Assembly: GCA_033439795.1 (NCBI GenBank)
Contig: JAUTDP010000016.1
Coordinates: 806,001-870,000 of the forward strand
Source: Sordaria brevicollis
Lineage: Eukaryota > Ascomycota > Sordariomycetes > Sordariales > Sordariaceae
Reading direction: 5' to 3'
DNA: 64,000 nt
A program made the translations under genes and the position numbers. The notes under the pieces were generated by a model. It was not told the DNA's origin, searched no databases, and saw nothing but the letters and a program-made list of their open reading frames with translations. Each line of letters begins with the position of its first letter. Positions within the stretch are counted from its first letter, which is position 1. Shown here piece by piece: positions 24,683 through 36,558 of the stretch.

Positions 24683-27600
24683 ATGCCGGGATTCCCTGAG
24701 CGAGCCCCTACTGGGGTGCCCGTAAATTCTGCCAACTTCGGCAACTACAACAACGACCCTCGCCTCGCCTCTTCCATCAACACGTTCTTGAATCATAAGC
24801 AGCCATCTTGGGCCGGCACCCTCGTCAACTACAATCCAAGGCCCCCGCCCGCAGCTCAAGCGCCAATATCTGCGGTACCTGCGGCACCTGCAGGGTCGGT
24901 AGCAGGGGAGGTGATGGCCGGTCGTGCAGACGCGTCTGCTCAGTTCAGAGGAACAGGCCGTCCCCGCGGTCGCCCGCGCAAATACACAGAAGAGGAGGTC
25001 AGAAGAGGACAACAACAACAAGAACAGCCAGCACATGGACAAGGTGCTCCAGTCGCACAGCCGCAACAGCCATCGCAACGGTAATGTTGAAAACTTGTTA
25101 TTCTACCGTCTTTTTCCAGCCCCTGCTAACCTTCGATCTCGTGTCTACAGTCCCGGCCAAACTGCCCAAACGGCCGCCGTCCTGCTGTCTCCGGCCCCCA
25201 GCGACGAACCGAGTCCCGCCGTTTCGAATCCAAGAGAAAGCCCGAGTATAAACAATAATGCGCCCGCTCCCTCACCCCATCCCGTAGTAGGTGCCCGGTT
25301 TGTGCACACCCTGGAGGATGGCGGTACAGGCGCTACGGCTACAAGGACAGGAAACAATGGCTCGGCTCCAACCACTCCGGCGATCCAACCTTCACCGAGT
25401 CCGTTTTCAGCGCGACCCCAGCTCCCACCACAGTCTATGACGAATGCTGCAACATCAGTCCCGCATTCTCCTGCAGTCCAAAACCAGCAACTGCCAGCCC
25501 AAGGACCCCTTAGACGTGATGGCCAAGGCCAGGTTGGACACATCAGCTCGCCACCAGTGCCCCTGGCGCCGAATCCAGGCCAGCAAGCAGCCAAGAGGAG
25601 GAGGACAGATTCTTCACAGCCTCTTCCACCGATCAGGTATCAGGAGTTCCGACTTAGGCTCCACAATTACATGAGTTCACCAGGTGTGAAGGACCGGGTC
25701 AAGTCAAACACCGAGGCTGGTAGATTCCGACTTCTGGAGCAGGCATGCGTCAACGAAGACGGCTTCTTCTTGGCTCTCCACCAAATCTACTCCTTGTGGT
25801 CATCATATGCGCAGAATGCCTACGGCGTATTACCTGGATATCCGCCCGATTCCATTGACAAGGGGCTTGAGGTAATGGAGGGGCTGTTGAAAAAGAACCT
25901 CTCCATTCAGCCCTCATATCGTTCGTTCTTCGAGAACTTTCCCGCACCTATCGGTCAGTTATGTGAGCCCCCGACGGCATATCTCACTGCTGTAGGACAA
26001 GTAGGAAGGTTCCTGTATCTCATCGGGAACAATCATGTCAAAGTTTTGGAATCAGTGGGCCAGCGCGGATACCCTTACTTGGTCGATGAACTCGTGGGCT
26101 ACTGGGAATGCTACTCGCCAGTATTGCAGTCAGTTCTCTTCACCGCAAGTCGTAGGAGGATAGCTGTGGGCGACAGCCATACCCATGTTCAGGATTTCAT
26201 GAATGCTTTTCAGCTTGATCAAAGGAATCATGCCCATCTGTATCAGTCAAGCAATCTTAACCCGCAGACGTTTGTGACATGGCGGAACCATCAAGAGCTG
26301 GAGGCCAAGAATGCTGCGCTGATTTCGTACTATCGCGCACGCGTCACTCCCCCAAACACCAATGCTGGTGCGCCTGTCAACGGCAACACTAACAACACTG
26401 CAACACCTCACGACAGGAGACTCTCTGTTCAGACAACAACCCCGACAATCACTAGTCAGCCGATGCCAAACAGCGCACCCCCAAATCAGGCAGCGTTCAC
26501 GTTTAACAGTCCGACGCATCCCCATCCATACTCTCCAGTTTATCCGGCCAATATGGGACTTGTTAATGCTTTTCCTTCCCAGAGTCTGCCCTCTGCGCAA
26601 CATGCTTTGCCTAACGCCTATCCGTCTATGGCCACGTCTCCAGGCCCGCAGGAATTGGCTAATTCACCGACTCAATGGCAGCAGCAACAAATCCACCATC
26701 TTGAAAATCCGCATCTTCACCAGCTGCGGCAACAACAACTACAGCATCAACAGGTAGTACAGCAACAGCAGCAGCAGCAACAACAACGTCCATTATACCC
26801 ACGACAAGGTGTACAATACCCGGCAAATCCACCTCAACAACATGGCCTACAACAGCCTTCAATAACTCCACAGATGTGGCGGCAAGTGCCACAGGAAGAG
26901 GCTCTTCGTCGACAAGAATTGCTGCAGCAGCTGCAGCAGCAGCCCGCGGTTCAAAGACAGCAATGGAATACCACTGCGATGGCCGCGGCGGCCAACACCA
27001 ACGCCTCCTCTGTCCAACAATACTCGTCGAGGATGCAAGCACTTCAACAGCTTCAAGCACAGGCTGCCATGCCCCTCCCGGCCCCTGCTGCCCCTGCTCC
27101 CCCTGCTCGACCTCCCCAAGTCCTAGTGCAGCAGAATCCACAAGTACAACAGCATCCGCAAAACATGGCACCTCGCGAAGCAGCTCCTGAGCGCACCCCT
27201 GATCGCCCTCTAGTCCCTCCGCTGGGGACCACTATCCATCCGGCAGAGTATGCGTATGACGCCTCTGATAGGAGGTCCGTGTTGATGTCATTACATCAAG
27301 CTCATGCTCGGAGCCCCAGACGGGCAGTGGTGGATGGGGAACCAGAGAGGATGTATCAAGCGGTCAAGCAGCTAGTCACAACGCCCACCCAGTTGGAGAA
27401 GAATGTGCGTATGTACACGATTGGCTTCGAAGTAACTGATGAGCAATATCAGTTGCGAGTAATGACCGACAGGCGCGGTGCGGCAGTTGCCCTACAACCA
27501 CACAAGTCGCTACGCTGGAGACTTCGCTGTTGCCGGATCGAAAATCATCAGGAAGGTGTCGTTTCAGACGAAATATGGCAAGCTAGCCCGTCGAGTTGGC

Positions 27601-28445
27601 CAGACAACATCTTTGCTTCGTGCAACGGCGCCCCGCTTGATATCAGGCGGAAATCCCATCATGGCAAAGATCTGGCTATCGAGCTTACAGAGCTGATTCG
27701 AGCGGACAAACCTAACACAGTCGAGGTTGTGATGCAGAACGCCAAACACCCCAACTTTTTCATCGCGGTGGAGTTGATCGAGACCTTGAGACATTCCACG
27801 ATTGTGAATGACATTTGGGAGAATCGGTTGGTTCCTGAGTCGAAGACCCTGCAGATTATCAAGAATCGCCTTGGCGGAAGCGGTGCGGATGATGAGGTTT
27901 CGGTTGCAGTGCAATACCTCTCCATCGACCTTACTGACCCCTTCTCATCGGTCATGTTCCACACACCTGTTCGAGGTGGTGCCTGTACCCACCTGGAGTG
28001 TTTCGACTTGCAAACATTCCTGGCCACCAGGCCGGTTTCCAAGGTACCGTGTGGTCATGAAGGTAGAGCATGCAAATGCCCACCTCAGCCGACAAGCCCG
28101 GATAAGTGGGCCTGCCCGCTGTCAGGTTGTGACAAGATAGCGGGCCCGTACGATCTACAAATCGATGGCTTCATGCTCAATGTCCGCAAGGAGCTGGAAC
28201 GTACAGGCAGAAAGCCCCAGCACAGTAAGGCTCTGCACGTGGAGGCGGACGGCAAGTGGACCGTCGTGGTGCAGGACGATGATGAGGACGATGATGATAG
28301 CGACGGGGAGACTATGGAGCCCAAGCCGAAGAAGGCCAAGACAGCATCGACAACTCCTGCCCCAGTACCTAATGTGGCTGTGCCGGTGTCGAGGAGATCA
28401 GGGCCACCGCCGAACGTGGAAGTGATCGAGATCGATGACGACTAG
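24683..28445 (+). CDS. large MIZ/SP-RING zinc-finger protein, probable SUMO E3 ligase
   Basis: Two exons, 24683-25080 and 25151-28445, join in frame (CG|T) to 1230 aa. Near residues 90-105 is an AT-hook (RGTGRPRGRPRKYTEEE), which binds the DNA minor groove. The middle (about 640-870) is Gln/Pro-rich with long poly-Gln, as in transcription coactivators. About residues 925-1060 form a folded region ending in VQYLSIDLTDPFSSVMFHTP. A MIZ/SP-RING zinc finger follows (about 1065-1135): CTHLECFDLQTFL, CGHEG, CKC, WACPLSGC. The C-terminus is acidic and ends VEVIEIDDD, a good match to a SUMO-interacting motif. SP-RING proteins of the PIAS/Siz and ZMIZ groups promote SUMO transfer to chromatin proteins. 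The AT-hook and poly-Gln middle resemble ZMIZ more than Siz1, and no SAP domain is seen. The substrate is unknown. Confidence 0.85.
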
Positions 28446-29500
28446 ATGTCGTGGCTGTGTTACCTGGAGGAGTGCTCGCTTCAAAGGTATCTGGAAGACT
28501 GTGCAATGCTATCAACGGAGGAAGGTACTTAGCAGAGGGTAGTCGGATGAGAATTAGCATATATTTTTCCAAAGCGTCTGGAGTTGTGGTTAAGGTTCAA
28601 AAAGGACTGGTTGATTGGTTGCGGTCTTACTAGATATCGGACGGTGCCTCGGGAATTGGTGGAGCTGGCACTCAGCGGCGTTGTGTTGCATTACTCCTAT
28701 CGGTGGGTTCACCTAACCAAGTTATGGAATCTTGGTTTTCGTTAGTACTTGGCTTCATTGTAGTATACCCCAAGGTTTTCTTGTAGCGAGGTGGGAAATA
28801 ACAGGAAAAGTAGATAGTTATCAACAATGCTTCAGTCTTTGACACTACAAGATACTAACTACGAATGACCATTATGTTGACATTTGCGTGAAGTTGGGAG
28901 ATTATTGGTTTACGCTACAAAATAATTTCTTCTCAACTCGAAAGTCTGCTGGAGACAGAAGGATTTCCAATGTCCTATGATCTAACTTGGAGGTTTCGTG
29001 CGGCCTTGGGACCTTTGGTCAAACTCCCGTCCATTCACAGTGGAGGGTAGAACTCCGGGGTAGGCCAAGGTGGAAATCATCAGTCGGCCAAAAACACAAA
29101 GAACTAACATAACGACATAGCAAAACAGCGATACTTTTTGAACAACAACATTCTGGTAAAGAAAAGAACTGGGAGAAGGTGACAGAACATAGAAAAGGGA
29201 GTGAACAGGCCAATTCCCATTTGACATTTTTTTGGGGGGCTAAAGCGTTGTGACGGTTGGGGAGAAAATGATATAGTCCTCTTCTCAAATCTCAGTTACC
29301 AAAATGTCATTCCTAAAAAGAACAAAACCTGAGAAGAGACATTGCAAAGAACCACTATTCCAGATTTCGACCCACTAAAGAAAAGAGAGACAAAAAAGCC
29401 AAAACTTCAAAGATGATGACAGTTGCATGTAATCCGTTTTCTCGAAAAGAAATGTTCAATAAATTTTTGATGGGCACAATGGTGGATGGTTGGTGGTTAA

Positions 29501-29525
29501 TGAAGTTATTCCCATGTCTTGGCAT
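29501..29525 (+). repeat. dispersed 25-bp repeat, copy 1
   Basis: The block TGAAG, two variable bases, then ATTCCCATGTCTTGGCAT occurs here and again at 30185-30209. The variable pair is TT here and CC in copy 2. A shortened form, TGAAGCCATTC, occurs near 30497. Flanks are only weakly similar. Confidence 0.75.
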
Positions 29526-30184
29526 CACATGGGTGATATAATCCACGCACATGCTTACCTTGTATACATGGATAAAGCTAGACCTTGGGTTGTTTCCCTT
29601 TTTCTTTCTTTCTATCTCTCCCTCCCTCTCTTCTTCAAGGTTCAAGTTATTGCACTACCATATCTTCGTCGAGGGTTAGGGACAATGTTCGGCAATCAAC
29701 AGTTTGGTTTCTTCGCACACTTCCCGGTTTACTATGGGGTTATTTGAATAAAAAGCGCAGATGGAAAGAAGTGTAGATGGAAAGAGGCCGGGGTGTAAAG
29801 GATATGGATCGTCAAAGTCACAACATGGTATTAACGAGGGGAAAAGATCTTTTGCTCAACAACAAAAGACGGGTTGTAAAAGATATTGTGGCTTTAAAGC
29901 TACTAGGTAGCTTTCCTTACGTACTTTTCCCATTGTTCGAACCTTGTTTTTTTTTCCCAGGGATGTTTCAAGGATAATGGCGACTGGGTATCTGTTCGTT
30001 TTGTTCGTTATATTGTGTCCCACTAATAGGTTTTTGAGTAAAACGCTCACATTTCAGAAATGTCCCAACCATTTCACGGGTGTGACCAGAAATACAAAAC
30101 TCCAAGTACTACGAGGAGCCAGACTGGGAATAGTCATCATGCTCATATTTGCTGTAAACTTGTAGCTCTCGTGCTCCGCTTTGT

Positions 30185-30209
30185 TGAAGCCATTCCCATG
30201 TCTTGGCAT
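30185..30209 (+). repeat. dispersed 25-bp repeat, copy 2
   Basis: Second copy of the repeat at 29501, identical except CC for TT at positions 6-7. It lies in the same gene-poor region. Confidence 0.75.
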
Positions 30210-31499
30210 TAGTGGATACCTACGCACACACACAGCGAAGGTCGCAAAACTCTTTTAGTAACGCTACCATTATCCAAATCTGGACAACGGGAAGGAGAAA
30301 AGAGATTAGCATGACCAGGTCCAGAATAAATTCATTTTTGATCGAAGCGTTGATAAGAAATTCGCGTTTTGCAGTCACGTTCGTCACCGAAACTGGTTGC
30401 ACTCCGAAACTTCCTCTCTTCCCATGCCCAAGGTCAACCACCCTTCTTTCCACAGCCCAAAAAGAAAAAAAGAGTCCGTTTGGCTTTTACTTCGAATGAA
30501 GCCATTCACAACAGGAATTTCTTTTAGTGAATGCTATCCCATTGCAATTTAATATGCCTGCCGTAAAAAACACGAAAGCTCATCGCAGATCGTGCATGTC
30601 ATCCAGCTTGCACGCCAAGAAATGATGTTCGTGCCCCATTTTGGGGTTGGGGTTTCGCCGAATGTATTCCCAAGAAGCCCGAGTAACGCAAAATCTGAAA
30701 CTGGAATGGGATCTCCGTACTGAAGATTGAACTCCCATAAGTAGTATTGATTGTAGATATTTCCTGGTGGTGATTGATGGTGGTGGATCGCTCAGCGGCA
30801 CTTACACGGAGGAAGGGGAAAGTGTCTGTGCGTAAAGGAGTTGAATCCTGTTCGCTCATCGTTGAAACGAAAAGCTGGGTGAGCACTGAGCAGTGAAACC
30901 TCACACTTCTTTTTCACAACTCTCACTCTCAAAGGTTTTTTTCTCAAGACTCTTTCGAAACGGCTTTTGACTTCCAAAGAGCTTCTCAAGATTTTGATAA
31001 GAATTGTGTAAAGTGTTGGTGTCTTATTGCCATTGCACATCGTTCACTAACAAACTTCCGCAGTACAAGCTAGTATTGCTGTTAACGACGGTGTGTCCCA
31101 GATCTTTGGAAGCTTCCTCCCCTCTCACGGAAAGAGGATTGAACAAGCCCTCTGTCCTCCCTCCCTCCAGCCCAACCGACGTAAACACCCACGTGGGCCT
31201 TTTCCCATCATTCACTTGCTAGATCAAATACACCAAGCTTCCGATCCTCACATGCTACTTGCACTGCACCGCATTGATGTACCTCTAGTTACCATACCTT
31301 TACCACCCTGTGTATGCGGCGCCCGTGCACGGTCCATATCGCATCGCATCCAACCCCCTGCGTTTCACGTCTCTGGGGCTTTTCCCGAGCACCAACCTTC
31401 ACAAACACTCTGGAGACACTACCTCATAACTGCCCCCATTTTCTCAGCGCTAATGTGTTAAACACCAATCTTGCAAAATTTGTGAGACGCGATTGAGCT

Positions 31500-32095
31500 T
31501 TTTGTCATATTTGGCTTGCAAGAGTGTGGGCGATTAGGGGAAAATCGAAAGTCCGAAGGGGCAAAAGGAAAGCTATGGGGCAATAGTGCATGGTGCATTG
31601 CATGTGGTGCATTGCATAATCCAATATCCCGGTACTAGATCTTTGAGAGCTTTTGAGGACGGAATGGGGGACACTGCTTTGTGATTCTTCAAGCTTTCAA
31701 AATGCAAATGCGGAAAACCCCGGGTTCACAAGTCATTTGAACGGCGACTGGAAATTTGTGTGATTTTGGCTTGGGAAGTCTAAGGCGTGGGTGGTTTTCC
31801 TGAAATTCGGTCAAAACTCGGAGACTGAGGGAAGGGAAGGAGGAGAGGGAAGTATGAATGTGTGCATGGTGCATGCATTTACATATCCTCATTCAATATC
31901 CCGACTACCTCTCTTTGGACAAATGGGTGACACTGTTTTGTAATTCTTTACGATTTCGCTAGGCGAATGCGGAAAACCTGGATTTGTGAATTGCGGAAGA
32001 GGGAGATGACGATTCTGCGAGTTTGAAGATTGGAGAGGGAGGTATGGGCTTGGCGCATGGTGTCGCATATCGTGAAGGAGTTGACAGCTTGGCGC
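31500..32095 (+). repeat. decayed direct tandem array (about 2.5 copies)
   Basis: Three diverged segments lie in the same order. Copy A (about 31503-31735) and copy B (about 31750-31995) share TTTGGCTTG, GTGCATGGTGCAT, CAATATCCCG, GACACTG-TTTGT-ATTCTT and AATGCGGAAAACC at spacings of about 260-270 bp. A partial copy C (about 32030-32080) repeats GGAGAGGGA-GTATG and GCATGGTG. Several differences are C/T or G/A, for example GCTTTGTGATT in A versus GTTTTGTAATT in B. No open frame runs through the array. It looks like an old duplication of non-coding or transposon-derived DNA. Confidence 0.6.
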
Positions 32096-34327
32096 CCCTA
32101 TGTGACTGGAGAAGGAACTGATGGGGAAGAAAAGCCTCTTGGAGCCGTCGAAGGATCTGTTTTGGATGGGAATTTGTTAGTGCGGTGGTATTTCCCGGCA
32201 CGCAAGTTGGTCACGGATTGTCCCGGATGGAGAGAACTTGGAAGGTGATGGGAAACACGAAAATGGGTATTGCGAAGTTCGACAATGTGTACTTGGTGGT
32301 AGAAAAGGGGTTTCATTTCCAGGTTGGTTTATCTGATGAAAAATGCCGTCTTCGGCAAAGCAAAAATATCACAAAGTTCTAAGAAGCTTGGGTGTCGTCA
32401 CTTGGAAGGAGCACAACACTCCAACTGTAACTGCTTGTAACTGTTCCTATTGGTCATTCCCCCCATAGAACACTTCACGAAAAAAAACATGAAACGATTG
32501 TTTGAATCAACTATCGACGTTATCCCAAGACTTCATCATTGGCATTTGCAGATTTCTGCTACCAACCACTTCTGAAGATTTGCCAGCCCTGACTTCGAAC
32601 TGGAACACTACGACCTTTCCAGCCAAGTAAACGCCTTTCCTTCATTTACCTGCCTACAGAACTCACTTCCAGTTTGCCTGCCGCGGTCCACCCTTTCTCC
32701 CGAGCTCGTTCTCCGGACTTCGAAACGAAAAGCGCAAGCATAGGTCCATACCTACATACTCCGTTCCATTCCAAGACACACTCAGACAACAACCTTCCCC
32801 CTCGAGCTGGAACAAGCTAGAAGGTTCTCGAGTCTTCTTGGAGTGCCTACAATGCTTCATTCATGGCGCCAGGGGGCTCATAGCTCTGCAGCTATGACTC
32901 CTACAAAAGTAGAACGCACACCGACGGCAGTAAGAACGTAATGTTTATGCGTTTCTCTGCCAATCTTTACAGTATCTTGCTTGCCCGCTCTGTTCTTTCT
33001 CAAGGGTGGAGGTCTGTGCTCACTTGGCCCCAGTGTGTATCGAGGTTGCTTTGTGAGTTGTGACTTGTTGGTGTTTGGAGTCCGAGTAACGAGGAAGAGG
33101 AAAAGCGTTGTTGTAGTTCTTTGGTGGGCATCTTTAAAGACGTGTGGAAATTTGTTTGGATGTGGTTAAAATGGCTGAAGAAGTTGTGTGGTTGAGCTAG
33201 CTGCCCGTGATGTCCTGATGAACAACGACGACGACAAGTCTTTTTCCCTGGGACTTAGACTTAGACCGTACGGATACCTAGCACAGACGTTTTTCTCACT
33301 GGCACTTTGCAAATGTCTTCCACTTTGCCGGCCCCTTTTGGCAAAATGAAGATGGCAAGGCGTTTCTGTGAATTGGCTAAGCTGGAGTGTGTCGTGAAAT
33401 ACTCGTTTTGGTTTGAAGTTCCTCAGGGGATGGGTTCCGTCTGGTTCAGAAGATAGCAAGACCCACTTACCAGCAGCTAGCAATATTTTGGACCAACGGA
33501 CTTGCCTGGGCTAGAAACGTTCTTCGGGTTTTCATGAGGCTCTAACGAGGATTGATCGTGAACTCCAGGCAAGTTGCGAGTTGAAGAGAAATAGCTTCAT
33601 CACAGCGTATTTTTCCTTTTTGGGGGGGCTACGTGTAGATAGTAGATACCAAACAAATCTGCAGACTTGAAGACATTCAGTTTTATTAGTGTACTTGGGA
33701 TTTTCACCAAAATTTGGCCTGAAAGCAAAGTACACTCCAAAAAATAGGTCGTGACTTCCCCGGCGTTCGTGATTTATTTGTACCAGACTTTAATCTTTAT
33801 GGAAGCACCCAGGAAAACTGTAGCCCAGTGTACATAATTCGTCACCAAATTTACCAGCAAAAGGAAGTACTCCGGTGTAAGTCGTGTCCGGGCGGTTGAA
33901 CTTGAGCAGGACGAAAACACAAACATCAAAATCCACTAACACACACTTCCACCAAGTCAGAGAAGCGAACCCGCCAGGACCTGATCTACGCTTCTTCAAT
34001 CTTCGTTCTCTATCTAGTGGTCTTGTTCATCGTGTTCCTTGAGGTTGTGATGGCACTCCCAAAATTTGTTCAGCCCAAAGACTTTGCCAACTGCTCATGT
34101 TGTCGCCCATTGCTGAACCAGACTCGTCCCGTGTCTGAACGAGCTTCGAGCCCAGATCAGGACCCACCCAAAGTAAACAGAAGGCTCGTAGCCAATGTTG
34201 GAGTGGCGGGCTTCCTGCATACGTGTAGGAGTCCTGGATTTATCTTTGGGGGACCGAAGACACCCGCTCTATATGCACCCATTGCATGATTACAGCCCGT
34301 GAAGAGGCCTGAGCTTCTTTGGGTCAG

Positions 34328-34335
34328 TATAAGAG
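34328..34335 (+). promoter_or_regulatory. possible TATA box
   Basis: TATAAGAG lies 167-174 bp upstream of the ATG at 34502, and a CT-rich leader (TTTCTCTTTTTCTCCCC) begins about 35 bp downstream of it. The spacing to the leader fits a core promoter element for the small basic protein gene. This is a motif match only. Confidence 0.4.
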
Positions 34336-34501
34336 GGCGTCCACTCCCAGGCCCCTTCTGTTTTCGCTCTTTCTCTTTTTCTCCCCATCAACTTCCCAAT
34401 CTCTCTGCTCACACCAAACTTTGACCAATTTTCTATCCAAAACCTTGTGTAAGTTTTCCCAATTCTCTCTCTCTCCACAACTCCAACGATTCCACACCAC
34501 A

Positions 34502-34933
34502 ATGGCTCCCAGGGCACCCTCCGCTGGCAAGCGCCGCTGCGTTCCTCACGCCTTCGACATGTCGGCTTTGCTGGGAAGTCTTGAGAGCATCGAGTTCGTT
34601 GGCTCAAAGGATGAAGGCAAGCCGGTCGTGGAGAAGAAACGGGGGATTCGCGCGGCCGCATCATCTTCGATGGTGCGCAAGGCAGGAGTGACCAAAGTGT
34701 CGTCCAGAGTGGTGGAGAAGAAATCCGCGGGGGAGCCGGGGAAGAAGAAGAAGGAGAAGTCGAAGGCGAGGAAGAAGCGCGATAAGGAGAGGAGACTGCG
34801 AAGGAAGGCTCTGAAGAGAGCGCTGGCGAGCAAGCCGCCCCTGCCCGCAAAGGGTGGGGAGAAGCCGGACGGCAAGGCGTCGCAAGACGTCAAGCCCAAG
34901 GACAGCGGTACTTGCAAGCCGGCCGCTTCTTAG
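34502..34933 (+). CDS. small, very basic hypothetical protein
   Basis: A 143-aa protein starting at the ATG after CCACACCACA, a good fungal start context; the frame is open further upstream but that part reads like leader. The N-terminal half contains RAPSAGKRRCVPHAFDMSAL and the segment LGSLESIEFVGSK. Residues about 79-105 are almost entirely Lys, Arg and Glu (KKKKEKSKARKKRDKERRLR), a likely nuclear or nucleolar targeting and RNA-binding-type segment that would form a charged helix. The end is Lys/Pro/Ala-rich. Codon use is strongly C/G-ending, as in the real genes here. No family was recognised. A TATA-like element and pyrimidine-rich leader support expression. Confidence 0.65.
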   Translation: MAPRAPSAGKRRCVPHAFDMSALLGSLESIEFVGSKDEGKPVVEKKRGIRAAASSSMVRKAGVTKVSSRVVEKKSAGEPGKKKKEKSKARKKRDKERRLRRKALKRALASKPPLPAKGGEKPDGKASQDVKPKDSGTCKPAAS

Positions 34934-35159
34934 TCTTACCGCAACATGCGGTTGATCTAAAAAAAAATGAAGAAAAAAAAGCCCTCAAGGGTCTCTTTTT
35001 TTCTGGTTTTTTTTCTTGGCTGTTAAGCTTTTTTTTCGAGTTTTTCATTGCACTCTCGGGCTGAGGCTTGGGATGCGAGGAAAAACTATCGCGGGCCTGG
35101 GGACTTGGTGGTGAGTGGATGGGAAATCCCATCTGCTTGTCTTTGCGAAATGGTATCTC

Positions 35160-35660
35160 CTTGTCATCCTTCCATCTTATGGTGGTTCTGCCATCTTGTT
35201 TTTGTCTTGCGATTGTTCGTCTTGTCGTCGTCGCTCCATCCTCTCATCCTGTCGTCGTCCCCGTCCTTCCATCTTGTTGTTGTTGTTCTTTCATCTTGCC
35301 TTCATGTCATCTTGCCGTTGTCGTCCACCTTGTCGTCGTTCCCCACATTGTCATCGTCCCCACCTTGTCGTCGTTGTTCCACGTTGTCGTCGCCCTGCCT
35401 TCTTGCCATCTTCCTTCCATTATGTCACCGTCCTTCGTTCCTATTGTTGTCGTCCTTCCATGTTGTTGTCGCCTTACCATCCTTCATCTTGTCGTCGCCC
35501 TGCCTTCTTCCATGTTGTTGTCGCCTTACCAACCTTCATCTTGTCGTCGCCCCTGCCATCCTGCCATCTTGTCGCTGTTCTGCCATCTTGTCGTCGCCGT
35601 ACAACCCTGCCCTTTTGCCGCCATGCTACCATCCTCCACCTCGTCGTCGTCCCTTCATCG
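35160..35660 (+). repeat. minisatellite of CATCTTGTCGTCG-type units
   Basis: About 500 bp made of imperfect repeats of words such as CCATCTTGTCGTCGTC and CCTTCATCTTGTCGTCGCC. It includes a longer 52-bp unit repeated once (35458-35509 and 35510-35561) with very few differences. The repeat leaves all three plus-strand frames open for 200 or more codons, which yield Ser/Leu/Val/His-rich nonsense. It lies just downstream of the small basic gene. Confidence 0.8.
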
Positions 35661-36432
35661 ACTCTCCAATCGGAAATGGAGGGAACCAAATGTCCCACGA
35701 CCACCCACCGAGACATGTCGAGCACCAATGTTTAATTCCCTGGTGACTGCCCGTCACCAACGGGTATGTTTCTTCCCCTGTTCCCCATCTTGTTACTTTT
35801 CTTCATTCCGGTAGTCGTCTTCCGTGACTAGTTCACACAATCTCACATCTCCAACAAACCGGTAGTACGCCGTCCCCGTGTCCGATTGTGCCCCACCGAT
35901 CACCGACCGGTTGTCCACGGCAGACGTCGTCGCCCGAAACTTTTCCCGGGGCTCTGGTACCCCGGATGCCAAGACGGGTCGTCGCCGATCCATGCGGTTG
36001 GGAAGACAGGGATGTTACACTGTGCCGTTCGTTCCCCCACTTCCCACCCACCCATCCTTTTTTTCTCGTCGAACGCTACAGTATCTACCTGGAGGAACTA
36101 TGAACATCTTGGGAAAGTTTTCTCATTTTCCTCTTTAGATTAACTTTGTTATATATTCTCTCCATCGAACTCATTCTCATTTCTCGTGGAGTTTGCTGTA
36201 CCGTGTTCTCGATTTACAGTGGTGATAACAATAATTGTTAGTGGCATGTCTAGACCTCATTGGGGATGTTAGTGCCTCCGCGCTTGTACTTGACCTCCCC
36301 ACGCTTTCCAACCAATCGCACCTCCCAAATAGCCCAAGATGGGGCACTTGCATTAACATCCGTTTAACCCCCACCATCTGATGAACCTTCCCGTCGTGCT
36401 GGTTTTGAACAGAACACACGATGTTGTCAACC

Positions 36433-36558
36433 ATGGCGGACACTCGCAAAATTCCCGACCTCGTCGCCCTCAGTTTCTTACGAGACGCTGCTAGTGACAA
36501 GACATTCAAAACAACACAACGAGAGAGACTTTCTGTTTTGCGCTGGTATCTACAGTAG
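36433..36558 (+). CDS. candidate short ORF or first exon
   Basis: ATG in the context TGTCAACCATGGCG opens 41 codons: MADTRKIPDLVALSFLRDAA and on to RERLSVLRWYLQ. Codon use looks coding and the start context is strong. A possible donor GTATCT lies inside the last codons (RW|). Splicing to a CACCAG acceptor near 36632 would give a tail reading RNISGNSMAKADGDSHQRVG and a stop soon after. No family was recognised. This may be a small protein gene or chance. Confidence 0.25.
   Translation: MADTRKIPDLVALSFLRDAASDKTFKTTQRERLSVLRWYLQ

Larger units (their letters stand above)
28446..34501. other. 6-kb gene-poor region
   Basis: No open frame over about 120 codons and no convincing exon chain on either strand. 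The base composition is more AT-rich than in the genes. It contains a 25-bp dispersed repeat (29501 and 30185) and a decayed tandem array at 31500-32095, both listed separately. The rightmost 200 bp hold the promoter and leader of the gene at 34502. Non-coding transcripts are possible but nothing proves them. Confidence 0.55.

Noticed and set aside
35048..35814. Plus-strand ORFs of 206-248 codons
   Set aside because: All three frames are open because of the minisatellite; the products are Ser/Leu/Val/His-rich nonsense.
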